Positions 9,571 through 26,219 of a stretch of DNA of 64,000 nt are shown here, in pieces; position 1 is the stretch's first letter, and every line of letters begins with the position of its first letter. The stretch is from Lachnospiraceae bacterium (GTDB lineage Bacteria; Bacillota; Clostridia; Lachnospirales; Lachnospiraceae), in the NCBI GenBank assembly GCA_900751785.1, contig CAADSM010000047.1, forward strand, positions 5,914-69,913, written 5' to 3'. A program made the position numbers and the translations under genes. The notes under the pieces were generated by a model that saw nothing but the letters and a program-made list of their open reading frames with translations, searched no databases and had not been told where the DNA came from.

Positions 9571-10512
9571 ATGAAAAAAATCGGTCTTAACACAGAAGGG
9601 AACTGGTATAAGGGCAACCTGCACACCCACTCCACCAACTCTGACGGAAGTCTAACACCGGAGGAGATCGTCCGGATATACAAGGACCACGGATATCAGT
9701 TCCTCGCTTTTACAGAACACGAACTGTACACGCACAACCGCGAGCTTTCTGATGAGGACTTCCTCGTCCTTCCCGGAGTCGAGCTCTCATGCAACAATCC
9801 TGATCCATGGCGCATCTACCACATACTCGGCATCGGACGCCATGCAGCCGGGGAGCAGCCCTCCGCAGAAAACGGATTTTCAGACAAGCAGCGCTTCCCC
9901 GTGAGAAAATGGGAGGACCTGGGATCCGTGCAGACCGCGCTGGATGAGATCCAACAGGCAGGCAATCTGGCGGTCTTCAACCATCCCATCTGGTCCCGTC
10001 TCGAACTGACGGATTTCATCCACCTGGAGGGGTATTTTGCAATGGAGATCTATAATTACGGATGCGCGGTGGAGAGCCATACCGGCCTGTGCATCGACTA
10101 CTGGGATTCACTGCTCCGCCGCGGAAGGAAGATATGGGGCGTGGCAACCGATGACGCCCATTTTGCACTGGAAGACTACTGCGGAGGATGGGTCATGGTA
10201 AATACTCCGGAGCTCACCATCGAAGCAGTCACCAGCGCTTTGCTGGAAGGAAATTTCTATTCATCCAGCGGTCCTGAGATCTACCGCTTTGATATAGAGG
10301 ATGGAGTCGTAAAGGCAGACTGCTCTGACGCACGCGAGATCCATTTTGTGACATATGAAAGCTTCGGCAATTCTCTCTTTGCCCGCAGCGGCGAGAGCCT
10401 CCGCCACGGAGAGTTCCGCCTTTCAGGAGAAGAGCTCTATGTAAGAGTAGAGATAACCGACCACAGCGGGCGTACCGCATGGTCGAATCCGATTTTTCTG
10501 AAAGAGGAATAA
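9571..10512 (+). CDS. PHP-domain metal-dependent hydrolase
   Basis: The 313-residue protein starts with the PHP metal-binding motif LHTHSTNSDGSLTPEE, followed by AFTEHELYTH, PGVELSC and a later DDAH. PHP domains are metal-dependent phosphoesterases. The substrate cannot be read from sequence. The C-terminal part (about 230-313) is a small beta-rich domain. It is cytosolic, with no signal peptide. Its coupling to the AraC gene, and a glycan enzyme across the terminator, suggest a role with sugar phosphates or related esters, which is inference. Confidence 0.8.
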   Translation: MKKIGLNTEGNWYKGNLHTHSTNSDGSLTPEEIVRIYKDHGYQFLAFTEHELYTHNRELSDEDFLVLPGVELSCNNPDPWRIYHILGIGRHAAGEQPSAENGFSDKQRFPVRKWEDLGSVQTALDEIQQAGNLAVFNHPIWSRLELTDFIHLEGYFAMEIYNYGCAVESHTGLCIDYWDSLLRRGRKIWGVATDDAHFALEDYCGGWVMVNTPELTIEAVTSALLEGNFYSSSGPEIYRFDIEDGVVKADCSDAREIHFVTYESFGNSLFARSGESLRHGEFRLSGEELYVRVEITDHSGRTAWSNPIFLKEE

Positions 10513-10569
10513 CGCGCCCGGGACACAGCCATCCCTGCCCTCGCTGAGACAAATAATACTTCACAAAAT

Positions 10570-10631
10570 AAAACATTCCCGCAGGAATCTAAAAGAAGGC
10601 TTTCATGCCCCGATTCCTGCGGGAATGTTTT
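10570..10631 (+). terminator. Strong hairpin terminator after the PHP gene
   Basis: A perfect 20-bp stem (AAAACATTCCCGCAGGAATC with its complement at 10612-10631) ends in TTTTT on the plus strand. Because the left arm is A-rich, it can also end minus-strand transcripts from the GH2 gene. Confidence 0.85.
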
Positions 10632-10637
10632 TCATAG

Positions 10638-10678
10638 ATGCCGGGAGTGTTCAAAAATGTGCTTTCCCGGCATTTTTT
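10638..10678 (+). terminator. Second tandem hairpin terminator
   Basis: ATGCCGGGA (10638-10646) pairs with TCCCGGCAT (10665-10673), followed by TTTTTT. With the preceding hairpin it separates two convergent transcripts. Confidence 0.7.
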
Positions 10679-10721
10679 CTCGTTTATTCTATCTCATCCT
10701 CTAATCCGGCCGTCTCTGTCT

Positions 10722-13700
10722 TCACTCTCTCCCTGTCAGCTCTGCCGCAGCTTCCAGGAGCTTCTCTGTCATCTCGTCTGTCTCCTGCTGTGTGGCGTTC
10801 GTCAACGCGCCGAAGCTCTTCGCCTGCTGATAGACCGCCCGGAACTTCTCCCAGGATCCGGACACATCATCCTCCTGTCTCAGTGTTCCCGCATACTCAA
10901 GCGCTTCAAAGAACTTCGTCTTGTCCGCCGGGCTTCCCGCGCATCCGTCCTCTTTCACCTCATCCAGCGGGACTCCTTCCTCCTGTTCGGTCATCGATCC
11001 GTTTGTTTCCGGAAGAATCTCTCGGAGGAAATCCAGATCAAGCTCTGCAGCGGGTTTAAACTCATCTGAAGCCATATACCTCTTTATCGAATGCAGGAGC
11101 TGCACTGCCGCCGGCGACGGATGATCCAGCAGGTCAAGAGAGCAGACCATCAGCCTGCCGCTGCCCGTCCTGGCTTCGAACAGAGTACCCAGCCTTTCCC
11201 CCAGGTCGATCGTTGGGATCGCCTGCACGATCGGCTTCAGTCCAGCCGGAGCATCATCCAGCAGAATGCTGCGTGATCCTTCCGTCATGTCAAACCACTG
11301 CCAGTCGGCGAACACTCCTGTCGGGAAATCACGGAACACCGGATGTCCCGCATCGATACAGCATCCCAGCACATACCCGTCTCCGTCCGCGCTGTGGAAC
11401 ATCGGGCTCCAGAAATCAGGACGGAACGTCACAGCCCTGCTCTTTGGCAGCGCCTCCTTTGTCCCCCGGGAAATGATCAGCACCTTCTTTCCCGCCTCCA
11501 GATCCTCCACAGCGTCAGCGCCGGCATACCGGTAAACCGCAATATCCCCGGAATCCTCCGGCGCTTCTGCATTCTCCGGATATACCCACACCGGATAGGC
11601 ATTCACGCCTGCGGCATAAGGCGCGTTCTCCTTATCCGGCATCTGCTCGAGCTCCAGTCTCAGCGTCAGGCGCTCAGCATGGGAAATGCCGCTCAGATCC
11701 GCCCGGATCGTCCCCACGTCTGTCACTCTGCCCTGTGACGCCTCAGTCACGCCCGTCACTCCCTCTGCGATCTTTTCCCCGCTCTCGTTCAGCAGGCTCC
11801 ACCTTACGGATGTCTGAAGATCAGCCGCACTATAGTTGGAGATCACAAGACCAGCGGTAAAGACCTCATCGTTTTTCCAAACAAATTTCGGGATCCTCGC
11901 AAGCACAGCCAGCTCAGAGCAGGACTGCCGGAACTCTTCCGGCGTGATATGCCCCTTCGTTTCCATAAAGGCGTCGATCATTCCGACGAGGGCCGTCCCC
12001 TGCCCGGAAAAATCCTGAAGCCCCAGGAGCTGGAATCCGCCGGCTCCCGGTGTTCTCAGATAGCTCTCCGTCATATAGCGGTACAGCATTGCCGAAAGCT
12101 CCCCTGACGAGCGGTTGAACTTCTTATCCATGTCTCCCATCCCCGCTTTTTCCAGGATCCTGCGGAAATGCTCCAGATTTCTCGGCTTCAGCAGAGAATG
12201 CTTCTCGTAGTATTTGGCAATATCCGCTTCATAGTCCGGATATATCTGGAGCTGCCCGACTTCATGTGCCAGGAACGGGACAGGCGTCTTCCTCACATTG
12301 TCCCTGTGATCCCAGTCTGTCGACGGATCTACCCTGTGCAGGAAGTCCTCCCCATACGTGGGCACTGATCCGGAAAAATCCACATGCTCCGTATACGCGC
12401 TCCATCCCGCAATGTCCGTGTAGAGAAGCTGAGGCTCCTTCTTCTTCAGCCTTGCCAGGAACTCATCATAGTAATAGAAGCCCGGACGGAGCTCATTTCC
12501 CAGAGCCATCATGACTGCAGACGGCGCATTCAGCACCCAGTCAAAAATCTTCAGCGACTCCTCCCAGTAGTAATCCGCCGCGGATGCATCTCCCTTGTCG
12601 ATATCGCCGAACATCTTATGTCCCCACTGGGGCAGCTCGAACTGCACATAGAGTCCCAGAAGATCCGCAGCCTGGAACGCCGCCTTCGGGGGCACCCATG
12701 TGTGAAAACGCACATGATTGAACCCGTAGTCCTTGTAGCTCCGCATGACTCTAAGCCAGGATTCCAGATCCATCGGCGCATATCCCGTCATCGGAAATAC
12801 AGCGCAGCTGATCTCTCCCCGAAGCTGTACCGGGCGGCCGTTTACAGCGAACTGCTTTCCGCCGTCCTCAAGATACAGCGCCTCGAACCTCCTCATCCCG
12901 AAGCTTTCTTCCGCGATAAAGCACTCCGTATCTCCCTCCTTGTCCCAGCGCACTTCCGCAGTCATCCGATAAAGTGTCGGCGAAAACTCATCCCAGAAAA
13001 GAACCCCCTCCCCCATCTGATAGTCCAGCGCAAGCTCTGTCTCCTCCTGTCCGTCTGCCATATGGAAATCAAACTTCTGCGCGGCCGGAGCATGGCTCAT
13101 TTTCTCATTATTATAACTGGACGCCCGAAGCTCGATCACGCCATCCAGCGCGCCCTGATTTCCGCCGCGTCTGATCCTTGCTCTCCCACAGGCAGTCCTC
13201 CTGTCCGTATCGGGACGGATCTGCAGATCTGCGATGTACACTTCCGGGAACGCAATCAGCTTCATCTCGCCTAGTATCCCGTTCCAGTTCGTCTGCGTAT
13301 GCTCACTGACCATATGCCCCCACGGGAAATCCTTTTCAAAGGTCGTATACATTGCCTCCGGCAGCCCTTCCGGAGAATTATCCACTTCAACAGTCAGCGT
13401 GTGTACCGCTCCTGCCTGCACAAAACCGGTAAGATCATAGACATGAGGCGTCGTGTAGCTCTTCTGCTGCCCGCTGCCGATGGGAGCCTCATCGATCCAC
13501 ACTCTTGTCTTCCTCGTCCGCTCCAGGAACAGGATGACACTTTTCTCCTCCCATTCAGCCGGGATATGGATCTTCCTCTGATAGACAGCCGGTCCTGAAT
13601 ATTTACGATCCCGGTTCAGATATGTGGGAGAAATATTTGCCGTATTGTCAATCCCTTTCCCGTTCTCATCCATGCTTCCCGGGAGCTTCACTGTTTCGCA

Positions 13701-13781
13701 GAATTTGTCCGCGTCCTCTTTTGCCGCCATCTCAAAATGCCATATGCCGGACAAGTCCATACTGCTGCATTCTGTTTTCAT
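10722..13781 (-). CDS. Glycoside hydrolase family 2 enzyme, cytosolic
   Basis: The 1019-residue protein has the GH2 order: a jelly-roll sugar-binding domain (about 8-190, with AVYQRKIHIPAEW), an Ig-like domain and a TIM barrel. The general acid/base sits in MMALGNELRPG (Glu430) and the nucleophile in LAHEVGQLQIYP (Glu507), 77 residues apart as expected. It has no signal peptide, so it acts on imported oligosaccharides. The last ~70 residues form a helical tail resembling one FIVAR repeat of the two anchored proteins in this window, which is unusual for a cytosolic enzyme. Exact specificity (beta-galactosidase, glucuronidase, mannosidase or other) is not resolvable here. It is convergent with the AraC-PHP operon. 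Confidence 0.88.
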   Translation of the reverse strand: MKTECSSMDLSGIWHFEMAAKEDADKFCETVKLPGSMDENGKGIDNTANISPTYLNRDRKYSGPAVYQRKIHIPAEWEEKSVILFLERTRKTRVWIDEAPIGSGQQKSYTTPHVYDLTGFVQAGAVHTLTVEVDNSPEGLPEAMYTTFEKDFPWGHMVSEHTQTNWNGILGEMKLIAFPEVYIADLQIRPDTDRRTACGRARIRRGGNQGALDGVIELRASSYNNEKMSHAPAAQKFDFHMADGQEETELALDYQMGEGVLFWDEFSPTLYRMTAEVRWDKEGDTECFIAEESFGMRRFEALYLEDGGKQFAVNGRPVQLRGEISCAVFPMTGYAPMDLESWLRVMRSYKDYGFNHVRFHTWVPPKAAFQAADLLGLYVQFELPQWGHKMFGDIDKGDASAADYYWEESLKIFDWVLNAPSAVMMALGNELRPGFYYYDEFLARLKKKEPQLLYTDIAGWSAYTEHVDFSGSVPTYGEDFLHRVDPSTDWDHRDNVRKTPVPFLAHEVGQLQIYPDYEADIAKYYEKHSLLKPRNLEHFRRILEKAGMGDMDKKFNRSSGELSAMLYRYMTESYLRTPGAGGFQLLGLQDFSGQGTALVGMIDAFMETKGHITPEEFRQSCSELAVLARIPKFVWKNDEVFTAGLVISNYSAADLQTSVRWSLLNESGEKIAEGVTGVTEASQGRVTDVGTIRADLSGISHAERLTLRLELEQMPDKENAPYAAGVNAYPVWVYPENAEAPEDSGDIAVYRYAGADAVEDLEAGKKVLIISRGTKEALPKSRAVTFRPDFWSPMFHSADGDGYVLGCCIDAGHPVFRDFPTGVFADWQWFDMTEGSRSILLDDAPAGLKPIVQAIPTIDLGERLGTLFEARTGSGRLMVCSLDLLDHPSPAAVQLLHSIKRYMASDEFKPAAELDLDFLREILPETNGSMTEQEEGVPLDEVKEDGCAGSPADKTKFFEALEYAGTLRQEDDVSGSWEKFRAVYQQAKSFGALTNATQQETDEMTEKLLEAAAELTGRE

Positions 13782-13922
13782 AAAAACACCGTCCTCTTTT
13801 CCGAATCTTGCTCTCGATCATAAAACATATGAAAGTATTCTGCCTTATTTTCTCTTAGAAATTGTAGCCTTACAGCGGGCAGGTGTCATTATCAAAATTT
13901 GCGTATTTATTTAAATAAATTG

Positions 13923-15023
13923 CTATGATTTTGCTTTGACAATTTTACAGACAATTTTGCCTGCCGTTGTTACAGTCACAGCCGCTATGAGAGAAATGCC
14001 AAAAACTAATACGGTGAGCACAACTAAATATATAAAATCGTAGGTCACATGCGGCACATGCTCCAAGAGATAGCTGTTTACTTTTTCAGTCACTCCATAT
14101 TTTCCAAGAAAAGCATTCACATATGTGTGTATGATATAGATAAGCATGGTATATGATGCGATTCGGCATATCCACGTCTTAACGCCTGCACTTTGTATAC
14201 AGCTATCCAGTGCAAAACCAAATATCACGATGCATGCCGCACAGATCACTCCAAGCGAACTAAACCAAAACAGAATGCTATTATCCCCAGGATTCACTGC
14301 ATATCTCTTTATCTGGATCACTGTTCTCATTATATTGACGCCCAGAAAAACCGCCGGGGCAAGTATAAGCCAGCGCTTCCTGCAGAAAAATTCCTTTTAC
14401 TTATACAGGAAATATCCATATGTCACTTCAATTGATGCCGGCAGAAGAGCGCTTACAGATTTAAGGGAAAAATCGGCAAGCTGATTGGAAGCCGCATCGT
14501 TAATTACCAGAAAAAGAAACGACATAATTAAGTACGTCCTTATCCTCTTTTCCGGTTCCGCCTCCAGATAGTCGATGAACGCCTTCAAAATCGGGAAAAT
14601 AAAGATCAGAAGAATATATGTATACAAATACCATAAATGACTGCCTGCCGGTACAGGATTATTCCAGGTCAATAGTGTTTTAAATATGTTAATATACTCT
14701 TCTTTGGTATGTGTTATGCTCTGAAGCAGCGACATATCACCGAGCAGCCATCCATAAAGATAAAAGGACAGCACACTAAAAACAAGCATAGGTATCCCTA
14801 TTTTCTTCAAAGTTTTATGTCCGATTTTACTGTAGGTGTTATTAAAATAGAAAAAGCCTGTGATGATCCAGAAAACAGCAACTCCATCGGCTACAAGACA
14901 TGATATAAAGAGCCTGCTGCGGTCACATCCCATTTCGGTGAATGCCGGCAGACAGACATGTACTCCTACAACAATAAGACTGCCTATTATTCGAGACAGT
15001 TCAACGGACGAATCCCGTTTCAT
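13923..15023 (-). pseudogene. Acyltransferase family 3 membrane protein, interrupted by an in-frame stop
   Basis: Two open segments (14397-15023 and 13923-14330) are in the same reading frame, separated only by a TAA at 14397-14399 and 22 sense codons. The joined product of about 365 residues looks like a full acyltransferase-3 (OafA/WecH-type) integral membrane protein, with MKRDSSVELSRIIGSLIVVG at the start and about ten hydrophobic helices. Such proteins acylate sugars of the cell envelope. The base composition is clearly more AT-rich than the neighbours, suggesting acquisition. The nonsense codon probably inactivates it, unless it is a sequencing error. It lies just after the rplA terminator. 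Confidence 0.8.
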
Positions 15024-15049
15024 AAAAATCCCCCACTCTCATATGTAAT

Positions 15050-15089
15050 AAAAAAGGAGAAACCCGTTAAACGTGTTTCCCCTTTTTTG
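15050..15089 (-). terminator. Terminator of the rpmG-secE-nusG-rplK-rplA operon
   Basis: The minus strand reads AAAAAAGGGGAAACACG, a short loop and CGGGTTTCTCCTTTTTT, a hairpin with U-tract. It starts about ten bases after the rplA stop, so rplA transcripts should end here before the downstream acyltransferase. Confidence 0.85.
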
Positions 15090-15097
15090 TATCTGTA

Positions 15098-15790
15098 TTA
15101 TGCAAGCTTCATCGGGTTAACCTTAACGCCAGGTCCCATCGTAGATGTCAGGGTCACGCTCTTAAGGAACTGTCCCTTAACGGCTGCCGGTCTTGCCTTG
15201 TTGATTGCATCAATAAGCGTCTGGAAGTTGTCCGCTAACTGCTCCTCTGTGAAGGAAGCTTTTCCAATCGGCACATGGATAATGTTTGTCTTGTCCAGTC
15301 TGTACTCAATCTTACCGGCTTTGATATCGTTGATCGCCTTTGTCACGTCCATCGTAACTGTTCCGGCCTTCGGGTTCGGCATGAGACCTTTCGGTCCGAG
15401 CACACGTCCGAGACGCCCTACAACGCCCATCATATCCGGTGTAGCAACTACAACATCAAAGTCCAGCCATCCCTCGTTCTGGATCTTCGGGATCAGCTCG
15501 TCTCCGCCTACGAAGTCAGCGCCTGCTGCCTTTGCTTCCTCAGCCTTTGCGTCTTTTGCAAATACAAGGATGCGGACCTTCTTACCTGTTCCGTGCGGAA
15601 GAACTACCGCACCACGGATCTGCTGATCAGCGTGACGTCCGTCACATCCTGTTCTGATGTGAGCTTCGATCGTCTCATCAAACTTTGCTGTCGCTACCTT
15701 TTTCACTAATGCAACTGCTTCTTCCTTATCGTAAAGATTTCCTCTTTCGATCTGTTTCGCAGCTTCGATATATTTCTTTCCTCGTTTCAT
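15098..15790 (-). CDS. rplA: 50S ribosomal protein L1
   Basis: The 230-residue protein is full length for L1. It shows [20 protein letters not shown] at the start, then [14 protein letters not shown] and the end [12 protein letters not shown], all strongly conserved. L1 forms the mobile stalk at the E site and helps release deacylated tRNA. AAGGAGG precedes the ATG. It is the last gene of its operon, followed at once by a terminator; rplJ is displaced far downstream. Confidence 0.98.
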   Translation of the reverse strand: MKRGKKYIEAAKQIERGNLYDKEEAVALVKKVATAKFDETIEAHIRTGCDGRHADQQIRGAVVLPHGTGKKVRILVFAKDAKAEEAKAAGADFVGGDELIPKIQNEGWLDFDVVVATPDMMGVVGRLGRVLGPKGLMPNPKAGTVTMDVTKAINDIKAGKIEYRLDKTNIIHVPIGKASFTEEQLADNFQTLIDAINKARPAAVKGQFLKSVTLTSTMGPGVKVNPMKLA

Positions 15791-15863
15791 TTTATAATAA
15801 CCTCCTTGTGGTATTCGCGGGATCTTGCCCCTCCCACCTGTTTCGTGAATTTACTGTCAGTGC

Positions 15864-16289
15864 TTACTCTTCTACAACAACACCCATGGAACGGCATGTT
15901 CCTGCTACCATGCTCATAGCCGCCTCAACTGTAGCCGCATTCAGGTCCGGCATCTTTGTCTCAGCGATCTCTTTTAACTGCTCTTTTGTGATCGTAGCAA
16001 CTTTGTTCTTGTTCGGCACGCCTGAACCGGATTTGATCTTGCAGGCCTTCTTGATAAGAACTGCTGCCGGCGGTGTCTTTGTGATGAAGCTGAAGCTTCT
16101 GTCATTGTAAACAGTGATAACAACAGGAATGATCAGATCTCCCTGATCTGCCGTTCTTGCGTTAAACTGCTTTGTAAATTCAACGATGTTCACACCGTGC
16201 TGTCCGAGTGCAGGTCCAACCGGTGGTGCCGGAGTTGCCTTGCCGGCAGGAATCTGTAATTTGATATAACCTTCTACTTTTTTTGCCAT
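15864..16289 (-). CDS. rplK: 50S ribosomal protein L11
   Basis: The 141-residue protein carries the L11 signature [20 protein letters not shown] and the C-terminal rRNA-binding domain ([18 protein letters not shown]). L11 binds the GTPase-associated region of 23S rRNA. It lies 51 bases after nusG and 73 bases before rplA, with an AAGGAGG site before the ATG. Confidence 0.98.
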   Translation of the reverse strand: MAKKVEGYIKLQIPAGKATPAPPVGPALGQHGVNIVEFTKQFNARTADQGDLIIPVVITVYNDRSFSFITKTPPAAVLIKKACKIKSGSGVPNKNKVATITKEQLKEIAETKMPDLNAATVEAAMSMVAGTCRSMGVVVEE

Positions 16290-16340
16290 TTTAAATTACC
16301 TCCTTGTGGTATTGGCGGGATCGCTCCCTCCCACTCATTC

Positions 16341-16859
16341 TTAATCCATTTTTTTCACTTCTGAAAAACTAAGTTCAACCGGAGTCTCTCGGCCAAACAG
16401 CTCAACATTGATAGACAGGCTCTTCTTCTGCTCGTTCATGCTCTGAACAACGCCGACCGTGCCTTCCCATGCACCGCTTAAAACGGTAATGGTGTCCCCG
16501 ACTCCAAAATCAACGACTACGTCGTCCCGCTTGATGCCGAGGTTCTCCATCTCGCTGTCCTCCAGCGGGACCGGCTTGGATCCCGGTCCTACGAACCCGG
16601 TAACACCGCGGGTATTTCTGACGACATACCACGTGTCGTCGTTCATGATCATGTGGATCATAACATAGCCCGGAAGCATCTTCCTCTGGACCGTCCTCTG
16701 GACGCCGTTTTTCAATTCCACGACCTCTTCCATAGGAACGCGGACCTCAAGGATCTGATCTTCCATGTGTCGGTTCTCGATCGCCTTGTCAATGTTCGTC
16801 TTCACTTTGTTTTCATACCCGGAATAGGTATGAACCACATACCATTTTGCCTCTGACAT
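16341..16859 (-). CDS. nusG: Transcription termination/antitermination protein NusG
   Basis: The 172-residue protein has the NGN domain (KWYVVHTYSGYENKVKTNID), the conserved GFVGPGSKPVPL stretch and a C-terminal KOW motif (VGDTITVLSGAWEGTVGVVQ). It binds RNA polymerase and affects elongation and pausing. It sits in its usual place between secE and rplK. Confidence 0.97.
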   Translation of the reverse strand: MSEAKWYVVHTYSGYENKVKTNIDKAIENRHMEDQILEVRVPMEEVVELKNGVQRTVQRKMLPGYVMIHMIMNDDTWYVVRNTRGVTGFVGPGSKPVPLEDSEMENLGIKRDDVVVDFGVGDTITVLSGAWEGTVGVVQSMNEQKKSLSINVELFGRETPVELSFSEVKKMD

Positions 16860-16884
16860 ACAATCACCTTTCTGCTGCGGTCAA

Positions 16885-17082
16885 CTATTTCACCAAAAAG
16901 TCAATTCCGTATCTCAGGATCACATCGATCACTGCGATCAACGCGCCGAGTATTACGGACACTGCAACTACTGCAGTGGTCTGTCTTGCAAGCGTCTTCT
17001 TGTCCGGCCAGATAACCTTCTTAAACTCTGCCTGGAGTCCTTTGAACCAGCTCTTTTTCTGAGTTTTTGCCTTCTCAGCCAT
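16885..17082 (-). CDS. secE: Preprotein translocase subunit SecE
   Basis: This short protein of about 65 residues has the SecE pattern: a basic amphipathic segment (FKGLQAEFKKVIWPDKKTLA) followed by one membrane helix. It stabilises SecY in the translocon. The ATG at 17082 is preferred over the GTG at 17091 because GGAGG lies about 11 bases upstream of the former and almost touches the latter. It is in the conserved rpmG-secE-nusG order. Confidence 0.95.
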   Translation of the reverse strand: MAEKAKTQKKSWFKGLQAEFKKVIWPDKKTLARQTTAVVAVSVILGALIAVIDVILRYGIDFLVK

Positions 17083-17104
17083 TACTTCCACTTCCTCCCG
17101 ACGA

Positions 17105-17254
17105 CTACTTCGTTTCCTTGTGCAGTGTGTGTGATTTACAGAACCGGCAGTACTTCTTAGTCTCCATGCGTTCCGGATGAGCTTTCTTATCCTTTGTCAT
17201 GTTGTAATTACGGTTCTTGCATTCCGTACACTCCAATGTGATTCTTGTGCGCAC
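17105..17254 (-). CDS. rpmG: 50S ribosomal protein L33
   Basis: The 49-residue protein reads [20 protein letters not shown] and ends [16 protein letters not shown], with two CxxC zinc-binding pairs (the C+ form of L33). The start is GTG at 17252-17254 with GAGGTGG five bases upstream. A longer reading from 17311 would add 19 residues not seen in the family and lacks a ribosome site. It is the first gene of the operon. Confidence 0.95.
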   Translation of the reverse strand: MRTRITLECTECKNRNYNMTKDKKAHPERMETKKYCRFCKSHTLHKETK

Positions 17255-17357
17255 AACTTCCACCTCGCTTTTAAGATATTCACTACGTGTTACTGATGGT
17301 TGCGAAGCCATCTGTTTTTAGGCATAAAAAAAAGACCTAACTTCCATTCGCCGTAGT

Positions 17358-17387
17358 ATTGTACCACGCCGAGAGGATGTAAGTCAA
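17358..17387 (-). promoter_or_regulatory. Promoter of rpmG-secE-nusG-rplK-rplA
   Basis: The minus strand has TTGACT (17382-17387), an 18-base spacer and TACAAT (17358-17363). Transcription would start near 17351, leaving a leader of about 97 bases that includes a poly-T stretch and the L33 ribosome site. Confidence 0.8.
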
Positions 17388-17408
17388 GTCTTTTCCCATC
17401 TATTATGA

Positions 17409-18602
17409 TCAAACATGCGGTCTTTTTTCTTCCTTATGCTCCGGATCCGCCTCCGCTTCATACCGGTGCTTTTTCCCAAGCCGCTTATACACGCTGGATC
17501 GGAACAGTGTATAGATCACGGACACGATCGGTATGAAGATCAGCATGCCCACAACGCCCATCAGGCTGCCGCCGACCGTGACCGCCGCCAGCACCCAGAT
17601 GGATGGCAGCCCCACTGAGCTCCCGACTACCTTCGGATAGATAAAGTTTCCCTCGATCTGCTGCAGCACGAGGAACATGATCACGAAGATCAATGCCTGC
17701 AGAGGATCCACCATCAGGATCAGAAAAGCCCCGACAATACAGCCGATAAATGCTCCGAAAATCGGGATCAGCGCCGTAAATGCAATGAGCACGCCGACCA
17801 GGAGCGCATACGGCATATTGATGATGCTCATCACGACGAAGAACATCGTCCCCAGTATGAGAGCCTCAACGCACTGCCCCGCAAGGAAGCTTGAAAACGT
17901 CTTCGACGTCAGGGAGCATACCTCCATAACGCCCTCCACCCTTTTATCAGGGAGGAATGCATACAGCACCTTCTGCACCTGTACTCTCAGCTTTTCCTTC
18001 TGAAGGAGCACGTAGCAGGCAAACACGAAGGCGATCACAAATGTCGTTACGCCGCTCACGATCGACCCGATGGCCGACACCGTTGAGTTGAGCACATTTC
18101 CCGCCCCGTTCTGGAAGAAGGATACCGCGCTGTTCATGATCTGATCCACATCCAGGTTCAGGCTGTCCAGCCATGCCCTTACCTCGCTGTTATCGGTAAA
18201 CAGCTCCTCCAAAAAACGCTGTGCCTCCGGGACAAAAGCCTGGATCGTCTTCCCCAGCGAAAGGATCGTCTTCGTCAGCTCAGGGATCACAACGAACATG
18301 ACCAGTACTACCACGCCGATCAGGACGGCAATCGTCAGCACAAGGCTGACCGGGCGCGCAAGCCTGTTCGCGATTTTCTTGTCCTTCAGATGCCGGTTAT
18401 AAAATATTTTCTCTTCGAAAAAGCTCATCGGCACATTCAGGACAAACGCAATCGCGCCTCCCACCAGAAACGGTAAGACGATCCCCAGGATAAAAACGAT
18501 CGCATCAAAGATCATCTTATAATTCCAAAGAGCGATCAGTATGATGATCGTAAAGAGGATCAGTTCTCTCATTTTTCTCATATTTTCTTTGTCCAGTTTC
18601 AT
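17409..18602 (-). CDS. AI-2E family transporter (UPF0118/PerM-like permease)
   Basis: The 397-residue protein has about seven or eight membrane helices and a large loop (about 130-190). It carries the family-typical stretches FVLNVPMSFFE, GLPSIWVLAAVTVGGSLMGV and MLIFIPIVSVIYTLF. The name refers to one member that exports autoinducer-2; others exchange sodium and protons or have unknown substrates, so the function is not fixed. The C-terminal tail is hydrophilic (KHRYEAEADPEHKEEKRPHV). It stands alone, with its own promoter upstream. Confidence 0.9.
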   Translation of the reverse strand: MKLDKENMRKMRELILFTIIILIALWNYKMIFDAIVFILGIVLPFLVGGAIAFVLNVPMSFFEEKIFYNRHLKDKKIANRLARPVSLVLTIAVLIGVVVLVMFVVIPELTKTILSLGKTIQAFVPEAQRFLEELFTDNSEVRAWLDSLNLDVDQIMNSAVSFFQNGAGNVLNSTVSAIGSIVSGVTTFVIAFVFACYVLLQKEKLRVQVQKVLYAFLPDKRVEGVMEVCSLTSKTFSSFLAGQCVEALILGTMFFVVMSIINMPYALLVGVLIAFTALIPIFGAFIGCIVGAFLILMVDPLQALIFVIMFLVLQQIEGNFIYPKVVGSSVGLPSIWVLAAVTVGGSLMGVVGMLIFIPIVSVIYTLFRSSVYKRLGKKHRYEAEADPEHKEEKRPHV

Positions 18603-18696
18603 TTCTCCTCCTAACCGCCTGATGAAAGTGTTGCCGTTCCTTATATGCTTTTATTCCAAATCATACGTAAATATGCAATAATCAATATGCAGATAT

Positions 18697-18725
18697 AGCA
18701 TAGCATAAGTTTGAGAGGGGAACAA
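18697..18725 (-). promoter_or_regulatory. Candidate promoter of the AI-2E family gene
   Basis: The minus strand has TTGTTC (18720-18725), a 17-base spacer and TATGCT (18697-18702). The -35 box is imperfect, so confidence is moderate. Confidence 0.45.
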
Positions 18726-18793
18726 CCTGATTCATGAAATCTTTATGATTCCTCAAATATATTTTCATTATTAAAGCAGATCTGTTCCGAACG

Positions 18794-18844
18794 AAAAAAG
18801 CTTCGGAGCACCGCGCCCGATCCGGCACGATGCTCCAAAGCTGC
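18794..18844 (-). terminator. Terminator of the giant beta-galactosidase gene
   Basis: The minus strand reads AGCTTTGGAGCA, a loop of about 20 bases and TGCTCCGAAGCT followed by TTTTT. It begins about ten bases after the stop at 18852. Confidence 0.85.
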
Positions 18845-18851
18845 TGAAACC

Positions 18852-26216
<7,365 letters not shown>

Positions 26217-26219
26217 TTA

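Noticed and set aside
14397-14399. Stop-codon recoding (selenocysteine or pyrrolysine) in the acyltransferase
   Set aside because: The codon is TAA, which is not used for either residue, and no SECIS-like hairpin is evident.
17255-17311. Longer start for ribosomal protein L33
   Set aside because: It adds 19 residues not found in L33, while the GTG at 17254 has a good AGGTGG site and gives the normal 49 residues.
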